From the NCBI RefSeq assembly GCF_000970345.1, contig NZ_LAQU01000008.1:124001-188000 (forward strand): a stretch of DNA of 64,000 nucleotides, written 5' to 3'. The position numbers were made by a program, and so were the translations under genes. Positions 52,682 through 62,169 of this stretch are shown in pieces. The stretch comes from Robbsia andropogonis (GTDB lineage Bacteria > Pseudomonadota > Gammaproteobacteria > Burkholderiales > Burkholderiaceae). The notes beneath the pieces were generated by a model. It searched no databases. It was not told the origin of the DNA and was given only the letters and a program-made list of their open reading frames with translations. Each line of letters starts with the position of its first letter. Position 1 is the stretch's first letter.

Positions 52682-53683
52682 TCAGGTACGCGACTGTTGC
52701 TTGTAACGATCGAAAATCACCGCGACCAACAAGATCAGACCACGAACAACGTACTGCGCGAACGGCGAGATGTTCAGGAGATTCATCGCATTCTCCACCG
52801 TCCCCAGAATCAGCACGCCCGCCAGCACGTACGAAATCCGACCGACCCCGCCCTTCAGGGAGACGCCACCAAGCACACAGGCCGAAATCACCGTCAACTC
52901 CAAGCCCAGCGATGTCATCGGTTGCCCCGAGGTCATGCGCGACGCAAGCACCACGCCTGCGAGCCCGGATACCAGTCCACTTAAGACGAAGATCACGAAC
53001 TTCGTCCATGTCACATTGACGCCCGCAAGTCGCGCCGCCTCTTCGTTGCCGCCGATCGCCAGCGTATTGCGGCCAAAGATCGTCCGTCCCAGCAGGAAGC
53101 CGAATATCACCAGGCACCCGATCATCAGCCATACCGGCACTGGCAATCCCAGTACGCTGGTATTGCCGATCAGAAAGAAGTTTTCCTGATCGATACCCAC
53201 CGCGCGACCGTCCGAGATGATGTACGCGAGACCACGCGCCATCTGCATGCTGGCGAGCGTCGTAATCAGCGCATTAATCTTGAGGCGCGCTACGACAAAC
53301 CCATTCAAGGCGCCGAATGCCGCGCCGATGAGCAGTCCCGTCGCCACGCCCACGGCCACGGATTCGGTACGGTTCATCGCCACGGCGCACGCCACGCCGG
53401 AGCAGGCGACGATCGACCCGACGGACAAATCGAAGTCCCCCGCCGCCAGACAGAACAGCATGCCGCACGCTACCATCCCCGCCAGCGACACGGATAGCGC
53501 CAGGCCGCGCATATTGATCATCGAAAAGAAATTCGGCACCGCGACACTACACACGATGAAAAGAACGACGGCAACCAACAACATGCCATAGCCGTCCCAT
53601 ACACGAGATGCGAGAGTGCCAGCGCCATCGCGTGACTTTTGCGGCGGCGCGTTGTTGCCTGCTTGCGTTTGCGTGAGGGCCAT
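52682..53683 (-). CDS. araH: L-arabinose ABC transporter permease
   Basis: 333-residue inner-membrane permease of the ribose/arabinose ABC family, with eight to ten helices. Recognisable segments include LSVSLAGMVACGMLFCLAAG, DFDLSVGSIVACSGVACAVA, and RLAGVNVTWTKFVIFVLSGL. E. coli AraH is 328 aa. It is the third gene of the minus-strand araFGH transcript. The ATG at 53683 is chosen over an upstream GTG at 53695; an AGGTGAG precedes it with usable spacing. Identification rests on its place after araG, whose product is unmistakable. Confidence 0.92.
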   Translation of the reverse strand: MALTQTQAGNNAPPQKSRDGAGTLASRVWDGYGMLLVAVVLFIVCSVAVPNFFSMINMRGLALSVSLAGMVACGMLFCLAAGDFDLSVGSIVACSGVACAVAMNRTESVAVGVATGLLIGAAFGALNGFVVARLKINALITTLASMQMARGLAYIISDGRAVGIDQENFFLIGNTSVLGLPVPVWLMIGCLVIFGFLLGRTIFGRNTLAIGGNEEAARLAGVNVTWTKFVIFVLSGLVSGLAGVVLASRMTSGQPMTSLGLELTVISACVLGGVSLKGGVGRISYVLAGVLILGTVENAMNLLNISPFAQYVVRGLILLVAVIFDRYKQQSRT

Positions 53684-53766
53684 GTTCTTTCTCACCTATA
53701 GATTGAAATCGATAAAACCAATGCGTAAATCGAGATGCATGTCGCACAATGCAAAAAACGCGGCGT

Positions 53767-55299
53767 TCATGCGGCTATCGGGTCCTTGTCCGTTGGCGCG
53801 GCGGACAACATCGCGAGGCCCAGCACACTTTCCTCGTTCGCCTCATCGTGACTACGCTCGCCTACGACCTTCCCTTCCCGCATGACAATTACCCGATCGG
53901 CAAGACCCAGCGCCTCAGGAAGATCACTTGACGCAAAAAGCACTGCCACGCCTTTTTTTGCCAATTCAAATATCACCTGATAAATTTCATGTTTTGCGCC
54001 TACATCGATGCCCCGCGTTGGTTCATCAAGGATCATGATCTTGATGTTGTCTTCCGACAGCCAACGCGCCAGGATGGCCTTCTGCTGATTGCCACCGGAC
54101 AAGTTACGGATAAGCTGGTCGGGGCCGGGCGTCTTGATCCGCATGGACTTGATCTGCTCGACGGCATTGTGGCGCTCCCACCGTCTATTGATCAGGGCTC
54201 GCCAGCCTAGATGGTGACGCCGTGCGCTGAGATTGATGTTGTCGGCAACCGAATGCACGGGGACGATGCCCTGCGCCTTGCGATCTTCCGGGCAAAGCAG
54301 CATGCCCTGGCGAATCGCCTCCCGTGGAGAATCCGGCGTACAGAGTGCGCCATCGACCCTGACTTCGCCCGAACGTGCAGGGTCCGCACCAAACAAAGCC
54401 CGCAGTAATGTCGTCCGGCCCGCGCCGACAAGTCCGAACAGCCCGACGACCTCCCCACGGCGCACCGTCAAATCCACGGGTGCCGCCAGTCCGGGCACGT
54501 CCAGCTGCGAAACTGCCAACCGCACCTCACCGAGTGGCCGCGGCGCATAACCGAAAATGTCTTCGATATCACGACCCACCATCGCACGCACCAGCCGGTC
54601 ATGGCTGAGTTGCGCGATATCGGTAAAGGTCTGCACCAGTCGTCCATCCTTGAAAACGGTAATCTCGTCGCACATCCGATAGATTTCTTCCATCCGATGC
54701 GACACATAGATGACAATCCGTCCTTCGGCCCGCAAGTCGCGTATGACGCGTTCGAGTTGCTCGATCTCGCGCGCGGACAAGCTGCTGGTGGGTTCGTCGA
54801 AAGCGATGATGCGGGCTTCGTGCAGCAACGCTTTTGCGATTTCCACCATTTGACGTTGCCCGATCGATAAATACTTGACCGGCGTATCGGGATCGATGTC
54901 CTGCATCAATCGTCGCAATTGCAACCCCGCTGCCGCCCGCATCGACGCGCGATCGACGATACCTGCGCGCCCGGGAAACTGCCCCAGGCAGATATTTTCC
55001 GCCACGGACAACTCGGGTACCAGATGCAATTCCTGGTAAATGATAGCCACGCCGTTTGCCAACGCATCCTGCGTGTTACGGAACGCCACCGGCTTGCCGT
55101 CGATTTCGAGATGGCCACTGCTCGGCTGGTACGCGCCACTGAGGATCTTCAGCAGGGTCGACTTGCCGGCGCCATTCTCTCCCATCAGCGCATGGACCGC
55201 GCCAGGATGGCAGGTGAAACTGATGCCGGCCAATGCCGTCACGCCAGGAAACGTCTTGCCAATATCGCAAAATGCCAGCGAGGTTGCGCTCGACTGCAT
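53767..55299 (-). CDS. araG: L-arabinose ABC transporter ATP-binding protein
   Basis: Double-ABC ATPase that drives arabinose uptake. About 510 residues with two nucleotide-binding domains. Domain 1: Walker [10 protein letters not shown] (residues 40-48), signature [23 protein letters not shown]. Domain 2: degenerate Walker [10 protein letters not shown], signature [28 protein letters not shown]. Long stretches are nearly identical to E. coli AraG ([39 protein letters not shown]). The start at 55299 has GGAG 8 bases upstream; an ATG nine codons earlier has none. 84 bases separate it from araF. Confidence 0.95.
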   Translation of the reverse strand: MQSSATSLAFCDIGKTFPGVTALAGISFTCHPGAVHALMGENGAGKSTLLKILSGAYQPSSGHLEIDGKPVAFRNTQDALANGVAIIYQELHLVPELSVAENICLGQFPGRAGIVDRASMRAAAGLQLRRLMQDIDPDTPVKYLSIGQRQMVEIAKALLHEARIIAFDEPTSSLSAREIEQLERVIRDLRAEGRIVIYVSHRMEEIYRMCDEITVFKDGRLVQTFTDIAQLSHDRLVRAMVGRDIEDIFGYAPRPLGEVRLAVSQLDVPGLAAPVDLTVRRGEVVGLFGLVGAGRTTLLRALFGADPARSGEVRVDGALCTPDSPREAIRQGMLLCPEDRKAQGIVPVHSVADNINLSARRHHLGWRALINRRWERHNAVEQIKSMRIKTPGPDQLIRNLSGGNQQKAILARWLSEDNIKIMILDEPTRGIDVGAKHEIYQVIFELAKKGVAVLFASSDLPEALGLADRVIVMREGKVVGERSHDEANEESVLGLAMLSAAPTDKDPIAA

Positions 55300-55383
55300 G
55301 ACTGCGCTCCGTAAAAAAGGTTCCATAGGGACGCAAAAGCACGCCCGATCGGCCGGGCGTGCGGGAGATAAGCACAGGAATCG

Positions 55384-56382
55384 TTATTCCAGGCCCTTCT
55401 TCTTCAATTCCTGGTGGAAATTGTCACGCGTGATCAGCACCACATCGGTGACCTCGGTGAACTTCGGCGGCTCGATACCCTTTGTCACCCAGTCATGCAG
55501 CATCGTGATGCTCTTGGTGCCATGGATATCCGGACTCGGCAGGAGCGAACCGTAGAAACCTGTGGGTTTGCTCTTTGACAGTTCGTTGACCGCATCCACA
55601 CCGTTGATGCCGATCCCGATAACATTTGCTGCCTGGAATCCATTACCTTCCGTCGCGCGCACACCACCCAGCACCGTGTTGTCGTTCATCCCGATAACGA
55701 GCCAGTTCTTCACGTTCGGGTGTTGCACGAGCAAGGAATTACCTGCGTCCAACGCGCCGGGAATGTCGTTGCTCTTCGTTGGCACGGTGTAGATCTGCGC
55801 CGCCGGGAAGCCCGCCGCCTTCAACGCCGACATAGCACCGTCGGTCCGGCGACGTGCGGTATCCAGCTCATTGGCCGTGATGACCATCGCACCCGTGACC
55901 TTCGGGTCCCAATGGCGCTTCTGCATCTCCTTATACAACTCCTGACCTTGGCGTTCACCCACCTTTGACGCGGCCATCATGACCAGCGGCACTTCCGTCA
56001 TGGGCTGGCCCTTGGCATTGACGAACTGGTCGTCCACCGCAACGACCTTCAAACCAGCCGCTTTGGCCTTTGCAACGATTGCCGGACCAAGCTTGGGATC
56101 CGGGGTGCAGATCACGAATCCCTTGGCACCATTCGCAGCCAGGCTGTCAATGGCGGCCAGTGTCTTTTCCCCATCCGGAACCGCGATCTTCAAGACCTCG
56201 AAACCATCCTTTTTCCCTGCGATATCCGCAAACTTCCACTCGGTCTGGAACCACGGCTCCTCCGGCTGTTTGACGAGGAACCCTAATTTTTCGGCGTAAG
56301 TGTGGGCGCTTGCCAACGCCAGCACCGACGTGAGTACGCCAGTTGCCATCGCGCGGCTGCAAATCTTCATTGAAATGCGCAT
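55384..56382 (-). CDS. araF: L-arabinose-binding periplasmic protein
   Basis: 332-residue periplasmic binding protein with a Sec signal (cleavage near HTYA). The mature part is very close to E. coli AraF: KLGFLVKQPEEPWFQTEWKF, KGFVICTPDPKLGPAIVAKA, VVAVDDQFVNAKGQPM, ANELDTARRRTDGAM, VGMNDNTVLGGVRATEGNGF and TGFYGSLLPSPD. These include the arginine, aspartate and asparagine residues that bind the sugar. The start at 56382 has GGAG about 10 bases upstream. It is first in araFGH. In alpha- and beta-proteobacteria close relatives (ChvE) also signal to virulence sensors, but this one groups with AraF by wording. Confidence 0.95.
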   Translation of the reverse strand: MRISMKICSRAMATGVLTSVLALASAHTYAEKLGFLVKQPEEPWFQTEWKFADIAGKKDGFEVLKIAVPDGEKTLAAIDSLAANGAKGFVICTPDPKLGPAIVAKAKAAGLKVVAVDDQFVNAKGQPMTEVPLVMMAASKVGERQGQELYKEMQKRHWDPKVTGAMVITANELDTARRRTDGAMSALKAAGFPAAQIYTVPTKSNDIPGALDAGNSLLVQHPNVKNWLVIGMNDNTVLGGVRATEGNGFQAANVIGIGINGVDAVNELSKSKPTGFYGSLLPSPDIHGTKSITMLHDWVTKGIEPPKFTEVTDVVLITRDNFHQELKKKGLE

Positions 56383-56467
56383 CGTTATAGTCTCCATCCT
56401 TGTTGTAACCAACCTCGCGTCAGTGAGCGTACCGCGCTACTCCGAACCGCAACGCCTCGATTTAAAG

Positions 56468-56541
56468 GACATCCCAAGATATGGGTCGATAAATGATTAG
56501 CGATGACGATTCGCGAAGGCGACATCCCACATATTGGGTCG
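56468..56541. promoter_or_regulatory. Paired 21-bp operators upstream of araF
   Basis: Two copies of GACATCCCA-N5-TGGGTCG lie at 56468-56488 and 56521-56541; 16 of 21 positions agree and all differences are in the central spacer. Each core, CCCA-N5-TGGG, is an inverted repeat. The copies are 53 bp apart, close to five helical turns, so a protein bound at both would sit on one face of the DNA. They lie 86 and 139 bases upstream of the araF start, between the divergent arabinose operons. Confidence 0.65.
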
Positions 56542-56655
56542 TGTGTCATTTGATTAACAGAAAAGCGCGCCTTTCCTCGCCAGCGGCTTTCTTCTGTGTC
56601 GCCCAGGCACCGATATCAAGGGTTCTGACACGCCCAGCCTGAGTGCTCAGAGCAT

Positions 56656-56668
56656 ATGGTAAGACTAT
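56656..56668. promoter_or_regulatory. Second FadR/GntR-type operator
   Basis: ATGGTAAGACTAT fits TNGTNNNACNA and shares ATnGTnnGACTAT with the palindrome overlapping the arabonate dehydratase promoter. It lies 163 bases before the arabinose dehydrogenase gene and 274 bases from araF. The rest of 56383-56830 holds the paired 21-bp repeats and an AT-rich stretch near 56760-56785 likely to hold the dehydrogenase promoter; no gene was seen. Confidence 0.5.
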
Positions 56669-56830
56669 TTAGGCACTCAATACGGGTAAGCACCGAGAAT
56701 ATCGTGCATGACGGGATCTATTGGTATTACTAGAATGCTTTTCGAGCCCTCAGCATGTGCGACGATATTTAGCTAAGATAAATACGCCCCGCCGCTGACG
56801 CAGTGCGGAATGTAGACCTTTCTTTCTGAT

Positions 56831-57658
56831 ATGACGACAAACGCCTCGAATAACATGCCCCCGGATTTTGGGGCCTCGTCTCTCGCGCGAGCTTATGCAG
56901 CCTATCCCACTTTAAGAGATCGCTGCGTATTCATCAGTGGTGGCGCCACCGGTATCGGCGCGGCGCTAGTTGAGGCGTTTGCCGCGCAAGGCGCCCGGGT
57001 CGGCTTCGTCGACCTCGACGAGAAAGCAGGCACGGCGCTAGTCGAAAAACTCGCTCCCCTGCCTTCGACGGTCCATCGTCCATGCTTTGTCGCTGCAGAT
57101 ATCACCGAGGAAAATGCGCTTAACGATGCCATTGCACAGATTCGTGCCGCTTGCGGTCCGATCACCGTGCTGGTAAATAATGCGGCCAACGATAAGCGGC
57201 ATCGCGTGGAAGAAACCACCTATGCATTCTGGGACAAGGGCATTGCCGTCAACTTGCGTCACCAGTTCTTTGCGGCGCAGCAGGTGATGGAGGACATGAA
57301 GCAGGCAGGTGGTGGTTCGATCATCAATTTCGGCTCGATCAGTTGGAAATTGAAACAAGGCGGCATGCCTGCTTATACCGCATCGAAAGCCGCGGTGCAG
57401 GGTCTGACGCGCTGCCTAGCCCGGGACCTCGGCCCGTACAATATCCGGGTAAACACGATCATGCCGGGCTGGGTCATGACGGAGAAGCAGTTGGCATTAT
57501 GGGTGGACGACGCGGCAAAAGAGGACATTGCGAAGGGGCAATGCATCAATGCCCCCTTACTACCGATCCATATCGCCAGCATGGCGCTCTTCCTGGCAGC
57601 CGATGACAGCGCGATGTGTACGGCGCAAGATTTCGTCGTTGATGGCGGGTGGACCTGA
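56831..57658 (+). CDS. SDR-family L-arabinose 1-dehydrogenase
   Basis: 275-residue short-chain dehydrogenase, first enzyme of the oxidative arabinose route (L-arabinose to L-arabino-gamma-lactone). The cofactor loop is ISGGATGIGAALVEAF (TGxxxGIG type), NNAAND stands for the NNAG block, and the catalytic residues are Ser in FGSISWK and Tyr/Lys in YTASKAAVQGL. The C-terminus ends FVVDGGWT, as in this family. D-galactose, L-fucose or D-xylose dehydrogenases have similar sequences; the araFGH neighbours favour arabinose. The last codons overlap the lactonase gene, so the pair is coupled. Confidence 0.82.
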   Translation: MTTNASNNMPPDFGASSLARAYAAYPTLRDRCVFISGGATGIGAALVEAFAAQGARVGFVDLDEKAGTALVEKLAPLPSTVHRPCFVAADITEENALNDAIAQIRAACGPITVLVNNAANDKRHRVEETTYAFWDKGIAVNLRHQFFAAQQVMEDMKQAGGGSIINFGSISWKLKQGGMPAYTASKAAVQGLTRCLARDLGPYNIRVNTIMPGWVMTEKQLALWVDDAAKEDIAKGQCINAPLLPIHIASMALFLAADDSAMCTAQDFVVDGGWT

Positions 57659-58641
57659 TCGTGATTGAATTGCATGCACGCCTGTTTCACGATGCCAAAG
57701 CTACACTTGGCGAATGCATCCTTTGGGATGACATCAACCACGCACTGTATTGGACCGATATCGAAAACGCCACCCTATGGCGGCATACGTTCGCCCCCGA
57801 CGCCGATTGGTCCAACGGCGCGCCCGCGCAATACGAGACGCATCAGTGGGCACTGCCCGAGCGCCTCGCCAGTTTTGCGCTTTGCACGCGACCGGGTTGG
57901 TTGCTGCTTGGCTTGGCATCCCGGCTTGCGTTGTTCGAACCTGCCACGAATACGTTCGTCGATATTGTCGAGGTGGAGGCCGATTTGCCCCGCACCCGTG
58001 TCAATGACGGCCGCTGCGATCCGCAAGGACGTTTTGTTTTTGGCACATTCGACCAGGCAGACAAAGCCGAAGCGGTAGGGCATTTCTGGCGACTGAACGC
58101 CGACCTCCGCCTGGAGCGGTTGCCTCTGCCCCGCATTGCGTGCGCGAACAGTATCGCGTTCGACACGCGCGCCGCGGCTGCCTACCCCGGCGCTGAAACG
58201 TCCGAAAAAGATCAAAAGGCACCGGCCGACCCGGCAAGAATGTACTTTGCCGACTCGTTGACACGCAAGATCCATCGCTGCGATTATTTTGCTGACGGTC
58301 GACTGGGCGTGCCCACCTTGTTTGCGACATTGCTGGCCGATGAAAGCAGCCCGGACGGCTCGACCGTCGACAGTCAAGGCGGCTTGTGGAACGCCCATTG
58401 GGACGGTAGCCGGATGGTGCGTTTCGATAGCGAGGGCGTCATGGACGTTCATGTTCATGTAGCGGCATCGCGATTGACCTGCGCGACGTTTGGTGGACCT
58501 GACCGACGCACGTTGTTCATTACGAGTGCCCGTACTGGTCTCCAGGCGGAGGCCCTTGCCAGCGAACCCATGGCAGGCGGTGTATTTTCGGTACGAACGA
58601 CATTTACCGGCATGTCGGAATATCGCTTTTCCGGTGCCTGA
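57649..58641 (+). CDS. L-arabinolactonase (SMP-30/gluconolactonase family)
   Basis: 330-residue six-bladed propeller lactonase that opens the arabino-gamma-lactone ring. The family motifs are visible: metal-binding Glu in LGECILWDDINHALYWTDIE, RVNDGRCDPQGRFVFGTFDQ with Asn and Asp ligands, ANSIAFD, YFADSLTRKIHRCDY and SSPDGSTVDSQGGLWNAHWDG. These match SMP-30 sugar lactonases such as Azospirillum AraB. A GTG at 57649 overlaps the dehydrogenase by 10 bases; the GTG at 57661 is an alternative start. It ends the operon; a short hairpin terminator follows. Confidence 0.85.
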   Translation: MDLIVIELHARLFHDAKATLGECILWDDINHALYWTDIENATLWRHTFAPDADWSNGAPAQYETHQWALPERLASFALCTRPGWLLLGLASRLALFEPATNTFVDIVEVEADLPRTRVNDGRCDPQGRFVFGTFDQADKAEAVGHFWRLNADLRLERLPLPRIACANSIAFDTRAAAAYPGAETSEKDQKAPADPARMYFADSLTRKIHRCDYFADGRLGVPTLFATLLADESSPDGSTVDSQGGLWNAHWDGSRMVRFDSEGVMDVHVHVAASRLTCATFGGPDRRTLFITSARTGLQAEALASEPMAGGVFSVRTTFTGMSEYRFSGA

Positions 58642-58654
58642 TCGGGGTTGATTT

Positions 58655-58675
58655 GGGTCGCATGACCCGTTTTTG
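58655..58675 (+). terminator. Rho-independent terminator after the arabinolactonase
   Basis: GGGTC (58655-58659), loop GCAT, GACCC (58664-58668), then G and TTTTT. It lies 13 bases after the arabinolactonase stop and separates that operon from the porin gene. Confidence 0.6.
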
Positions 58676-58781
58676 AGAGGAGGAGTAGCGCCGAGGCTTC
58701 ATCACAAAGTAGCGACACTATCGTGAACATGAGGACGGAAATCCGTCACCCATGACAACACGCCATCAAATGGAAGAGACA

Positions 58782-59882
58782 ATGAAAAAAGCGTGGATTG
58801 TGACGTCGTTGGCGTCCCTGGTATTACCCTTGACGAGCGCGTACGCGCAAAGTAGCGTGACGCTGTACGGTCGTTTGGACGCCGGCATTGAATACATGAA
58901 TGGCTTGCAGCACACCACCCCGGGTGGAGGTGGTAGTCGCTGGCGCGCGGAAAGCGGCGATTGGGGAACCAGTTTGTGGGGCTTGAAAGGAGTAGAGGAC
59001 CTGGGTGGTGGGCTGCAGGCCCTCTTCCGCTTGGAAGGGTCCTTCAATACGATGAGCGGTTCGGGGCCCGGCAACAACCAGATATTTAATCGCTACGCCA
59101 CGGTGGGATTGGCCAGCAAGCAATACGGTACGTTCAATATGGGCCGTGAGCTTGCGATTTCCAACGGCGTATGGGATTTCGATCCTTTCGGTCAGTCGAA
59201 CTGGTCATCGGCATCATTGGTACGGGGTCGTAACTGGAATCAAACCAGCAATAACATCTCCTATCAATCGCCGACTTATGGTGGCTTCGACTTCGCAGGA
59301 CAGTATTCCTTCGCGAACGCCACTAACTGGAACGGCAACGGTACGACCACGCAAGGGCGTTCAGATGGCGCACAGGTAACGTACACATCATCGCTATTCC
59401 AGGTCCGAGGCCTCTATGACGAACAGCGTGACAGCGGCAACGGCTCGTTGGATAACGCCTTCACCGCCTCTCGCGAATACACTGCGGCGCTGAACGTCTT
59501 CCTCGGTCAATTCACGGTTCGCGCAGCCTATCAAGCGATCCGGTCGTCGGGCGGTGTCTATGTCGCGGGCCAGCCGACGTCGCTGGATCACGAATGGGGC
59601 GGCATCACGTGGCAAGCAACACCAGCGGCAACACTCACCGCGGCCGTGTATCACGTGAATGCGAACAAGGGTGCGGGCAACGCGACGATGTACACGGTCG
59701 GTGGAACCTACAACTTGTCGAAACGCACCCAATTGCACCTGGAAGCCGCGACCGTGCAGAACAGCTCAACGGCAAACTTCAGCTTGAATGCCAACAGCGC
59801 GGGCACCACGGCGAGTTCCGGCAATCCGCTGATTGGGCACAGCCAAACGGGTGTTTTCGCCGGCATTCAGCACGTATTCTGA
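58782..59882 (+). CDS. Outer-membrane porin (Burkholderiales general porin family)
   Basis: 366-residue trimeric beta-barrel porin. The signal peptide runs MKKAWIVTSLASLVLPLTSA-YA and mature protein begins QSSVTLYGRLDAGIEYMNG, the classic start of beta-proteobacterial general porins. GLKGVEDLGGGLQALFRLEG and FNMGRELAISNGVWDFDPFG follow, and the chain ends GVFAGIQHVF with terminal Phe. The start at 58782 has GGAAGAG 6 bases before it; an in-frame ATG 30 bases upstream would bury the signal peptide. It may let arabinose or other sugars through, but it has its own leader and could be constitutive. Confidence 0.93.
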   Translation: MKKAWIVTSLASLVLPLTSAYAQSSVTLYGRLDAGIEYMNGLQHTTPGGGGSRWRAESGDWGTSLWGLKGVEDLGGGLQALFRLEGSFNTMSGSGPGNNQIFNRYATVGLASKQYGTFNMGRELAISNGVWDFDPFGQSNWSSASLVRGRNWNQTSNNISYQSPTYGGFDFAGQYSFANATNWNGNGTTTQGRSDGAQVTYTSSLFQVRGLYDEQRDSGNGSLDNAFTASREYTAALNVFLGQFTVRAAYQAIRSSGGVYVAGQPTSLDHEWGGITWQATPAATLTAAVYHVNANKGAGNATMYTVGGTYNLSKRTQLHLEAATVQNSSTANFSLNANSAGTTASSGNPLIGHSQTGVFAGIQHVF

Positions 59883-60342
59883 CCCATCGCCGGGAAAACG
59901 ACTGCGTCACGCGGTCATCGGCGCAGCCTGTCGTCGCGGATGGAGGTCTTCCACACGCGATGCAGTCTGCGCCGATGCTGCGATATCGCCTCTTTTCGAC
60001 ATCAACGGCCAGCCCGCCACCGTGCGTACCTGGCCCATCCGATGCCGTGCCGGCCTTCGGTCGACACGCGCTTGACATCGCGACATCGCGTCGTGATGTA
60101 ATACGTCTCTCTGCGTCAAACGGACGCCGCACCCGGCCATCCACTCTCCTCGCGCCGAAAGATACACAGGATCGAGCACCATCGTGCGGTCCCCTGCAAT
60201 CATCGTGTCGAGGCCTAGGCGCAGCGCGCACAAGACCAAGCCATTCCGCCCGAACAAGACTGGCGTTCAAATGAAACGTGCGTCTGTTGTCGCGAGGCGC
60301 GGAGATGCCTGCGAATCGTCAAAAATAGAGAGGGAAGCAAGA
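59883..60342. other. Intergenic region, no gene recognised
   Basis: 460 bases between the porin and the N-methyl-amino-acid oxidase. Frames on both strands are open because the GC content is high, but none shows a family signature or ribosome site. No repeats or clear terminator were seen. Confidence 0.45.
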
Positions 60343-61539
60343 ATGAGCCATCGCCAAAGCGCTGACGTGATTGTCATTGGGCTCGGCGCATTCGGCAGCG
60401 CCACAACCTACCAATTGGCGAAGCGCGGTGCCCGTGTCATCGGGATCGATCAATACACGCCACCGCACGACCGCGGATCAAGCCATGGCGCAAGCCGCAT
60501 CACGCGCGTCGCCGTTGGGGAAGGCCAGATTTACATCCCACTCATACAGCGTTCACACGCGATATGGCGGGAATTGGAAGCGGTAACCGGCAAGACCCTT
60601 TTTCATCAAACAGGCGGCCTCATCATCGGTTCGATCAGCGGCGCCGTCAGCCATCACGGAAAACCTGATTTCGTCCGGCGAACCATCGATAATGCCGCGC
60701 AATTCGATATTCCCCACGAAGTGTTCGACGCAATGGAGATCCGGAAACGTTATCCGCAATTCATCACGCGCGGCGACGAAACCGCCTACTTCGAACCCGG
60801 CGCGGGCGCACTGCTGCCCGAGGCCTGCGTACAGGCACAACTCGACCAAGCCAAAATGCTTGGTGCAACGTTGCGCCTGAACGAGAAAGTCATCGCCATT
60901 GAAGAAGATGGCAATGGCGTCAACGTCAAAACCGCGTCTGGCGCCTATTCCGCGGCAAAGGCCATCGTGACCGCCGGTCCGTGGGCGCCGGCGATGGCCG
61001 GTGGCAAGGTACAGCGTCATCTGACCGTAAGACGACAAACGCTCCATTGGTTCAAGACGGACAAACCTTCTCTCTACGCACCGGAAAACTGCCCGATCTT
61101 TATTTGGATGCATGGCAACGGCGACGACGACTATCTGTACGGCTTCCCGATGGTGGACGGCAAGCACGGCGTCAAGGTTGCCTCCGAGCAATATCACACC
61201 GAGACGGAACCCGATTGCTATTTGCGAGAGGTGGATACGAAAGAGTCGTTGGCGATGTACGAAAGACACGTCGCGACGCGCCTGAGATTCGTACAAAGCG
61301 AAACTATCGCCAGCGCCGCATGTTTATATACCGTCAGCAAGGATTCCAACTTCATCATTGATGCCTACCGCGATATGCAAAATGTTCGCATGGTCTCCGC
61401 CTGCTCGGGGCACGGCTTCAAAAACTCCGCGGGTCTTGGTGAACAATTGGCAATCGACGCACTCGCCGGATCATCGGGCAACATCGACGCTGGTGGTAAT
61501 CCGTTGCTGGCACCTTTCAGGATGCAACGCTTCCAGTGA
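60343..61539 (+). CDS. N-methyl-L-tryptophan/sarcosine oxidase family flavoenzyme
   Basis: 398-residue FAD enzyme of the monomeric sarcosine oxidase family, which removes methyl groups from N-methyl amino acids giving formaldehyde and peroxide. The dinucleotide fold is DVIVIGLGAFGSATTYQLAK (residues ~8-27). GSSHGASRITRVAVGE is the family substrate/FAD region. The covalent FAD attachment cysteine of relatives aligns with ACLYTVSKDSNFIID near residue 327. GHGFKNSAGLGEQLAIDAL closes the fold. AGGGAAG precedes the ATG at 60343; the longer frame to 60184 is not family-like. It resembles SolA more than soxA. Confidence 0.85.
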   Translation: MSHRQSADVIVIGLGAFGSATTYQLAKRGARVIGIDQYTPPHDRGSSHGASRITRVAVGEGQIYIPLIQRSHAIWRELEAVTGKTLFHQTGGLIIGSISGAVSHHGKPDFVRRTIDNAAQFDIPHEVFDAMEIRKRYPQFITRGDETAYFEPGAGALLPEACVQAQLDQAKMLGATLRLNEKVIAIEEDGNGVNVKTASGAYSAAKAIVTAGPWAPAMAGGKVQRHLTVRRQTLHWFKTDKPSLYAPENCPIFIWMHGNGDDDYLYGFPMVDGKHGVKVASEQYHTETEPDCYLREVDTKESLAMYERHVATRLRFVQSETIASAACLYTVSKDSNFIIDAYRDMQNVRMVSACSGHGFKNSAGLGEQLAIDALAGSSGNIDAGGNPLLAPFRMQRFQ

Positions 61540-61826
61540 AGCACGCGCGCGTATCTGTAACAATGCGGTTCAATCCTGGTCACTAATTGGAAATATCGCT
61601 ATATATCTTGCATAAACATGGTTTTACGCTTTCATATGATGAGAGAAAGAATTTCGGTTTTTTCTTAAAATTTCCCTTAAGGATTAGAAATACGTGCCGA
61701 TATCCAATAGAAGAACCGGCTCAAAAAAATTATTTTGAACAGGCACATGCTCGGCTGGGAACGTAATCGGTCAATCTGAGATCGCTCGCAGTGGGGCTCG
61801 GACAGTAGTCATTTCCGAGGCGCACC

Positions 61827-62027
61827 ATGAATCAGGCTCAAATTAGAAAAAAATTCAGAGACTCCGAACAAGCGGCGGATCGACCACGTACCACCTCTGA
61901 TGAATTGGCCGCATGGATCGCAGGACATTCCGCCCATCTGGAGCCGTCCGATCTTGAATTCCTGATTTCAGTCGGTCGTACGTTGTACGCCGCCGAAGCG
62001 GAAAAACGGTGGCGAGATGCATGGTAG
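61827..62027 (+). CDS. Small conserved-looking hypothetical protein
   Basis: 66-residue hydrophilic protein with no known domain. It has a basic N-terminus (MNQAQIRKKFRDSEQAADRP), a central helix ELAAWIAGHSAHLEPSDLEF and a Trp-ending tail. GAGG lies 6 bases before the ATG. The upstream 290 bases are AT-rich and contain several T-runs, typical of a promoter. Composition supports a real gene but the function is unknown. Confidence 0.5.
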   Translation: MNQAQIRKKFRDSEQAADRPRTTSDELAAWIAGHSAHLEPSDLEFLISVGRTLYAAEAEKRWRDAW

Positions 62028-62169
62028 TGTGTGCCGTCGATCGATCCGTCGATCCATCTCGCGCAGCTGGCGTGTGCCGCCAGGAGCGCGCGATTTGCCC
62101 GTTTTGGGACGACCGGATTCGGAATAGAACACGCACGGATAATGCGCTGTCAAACTGACTTCTTACGAT

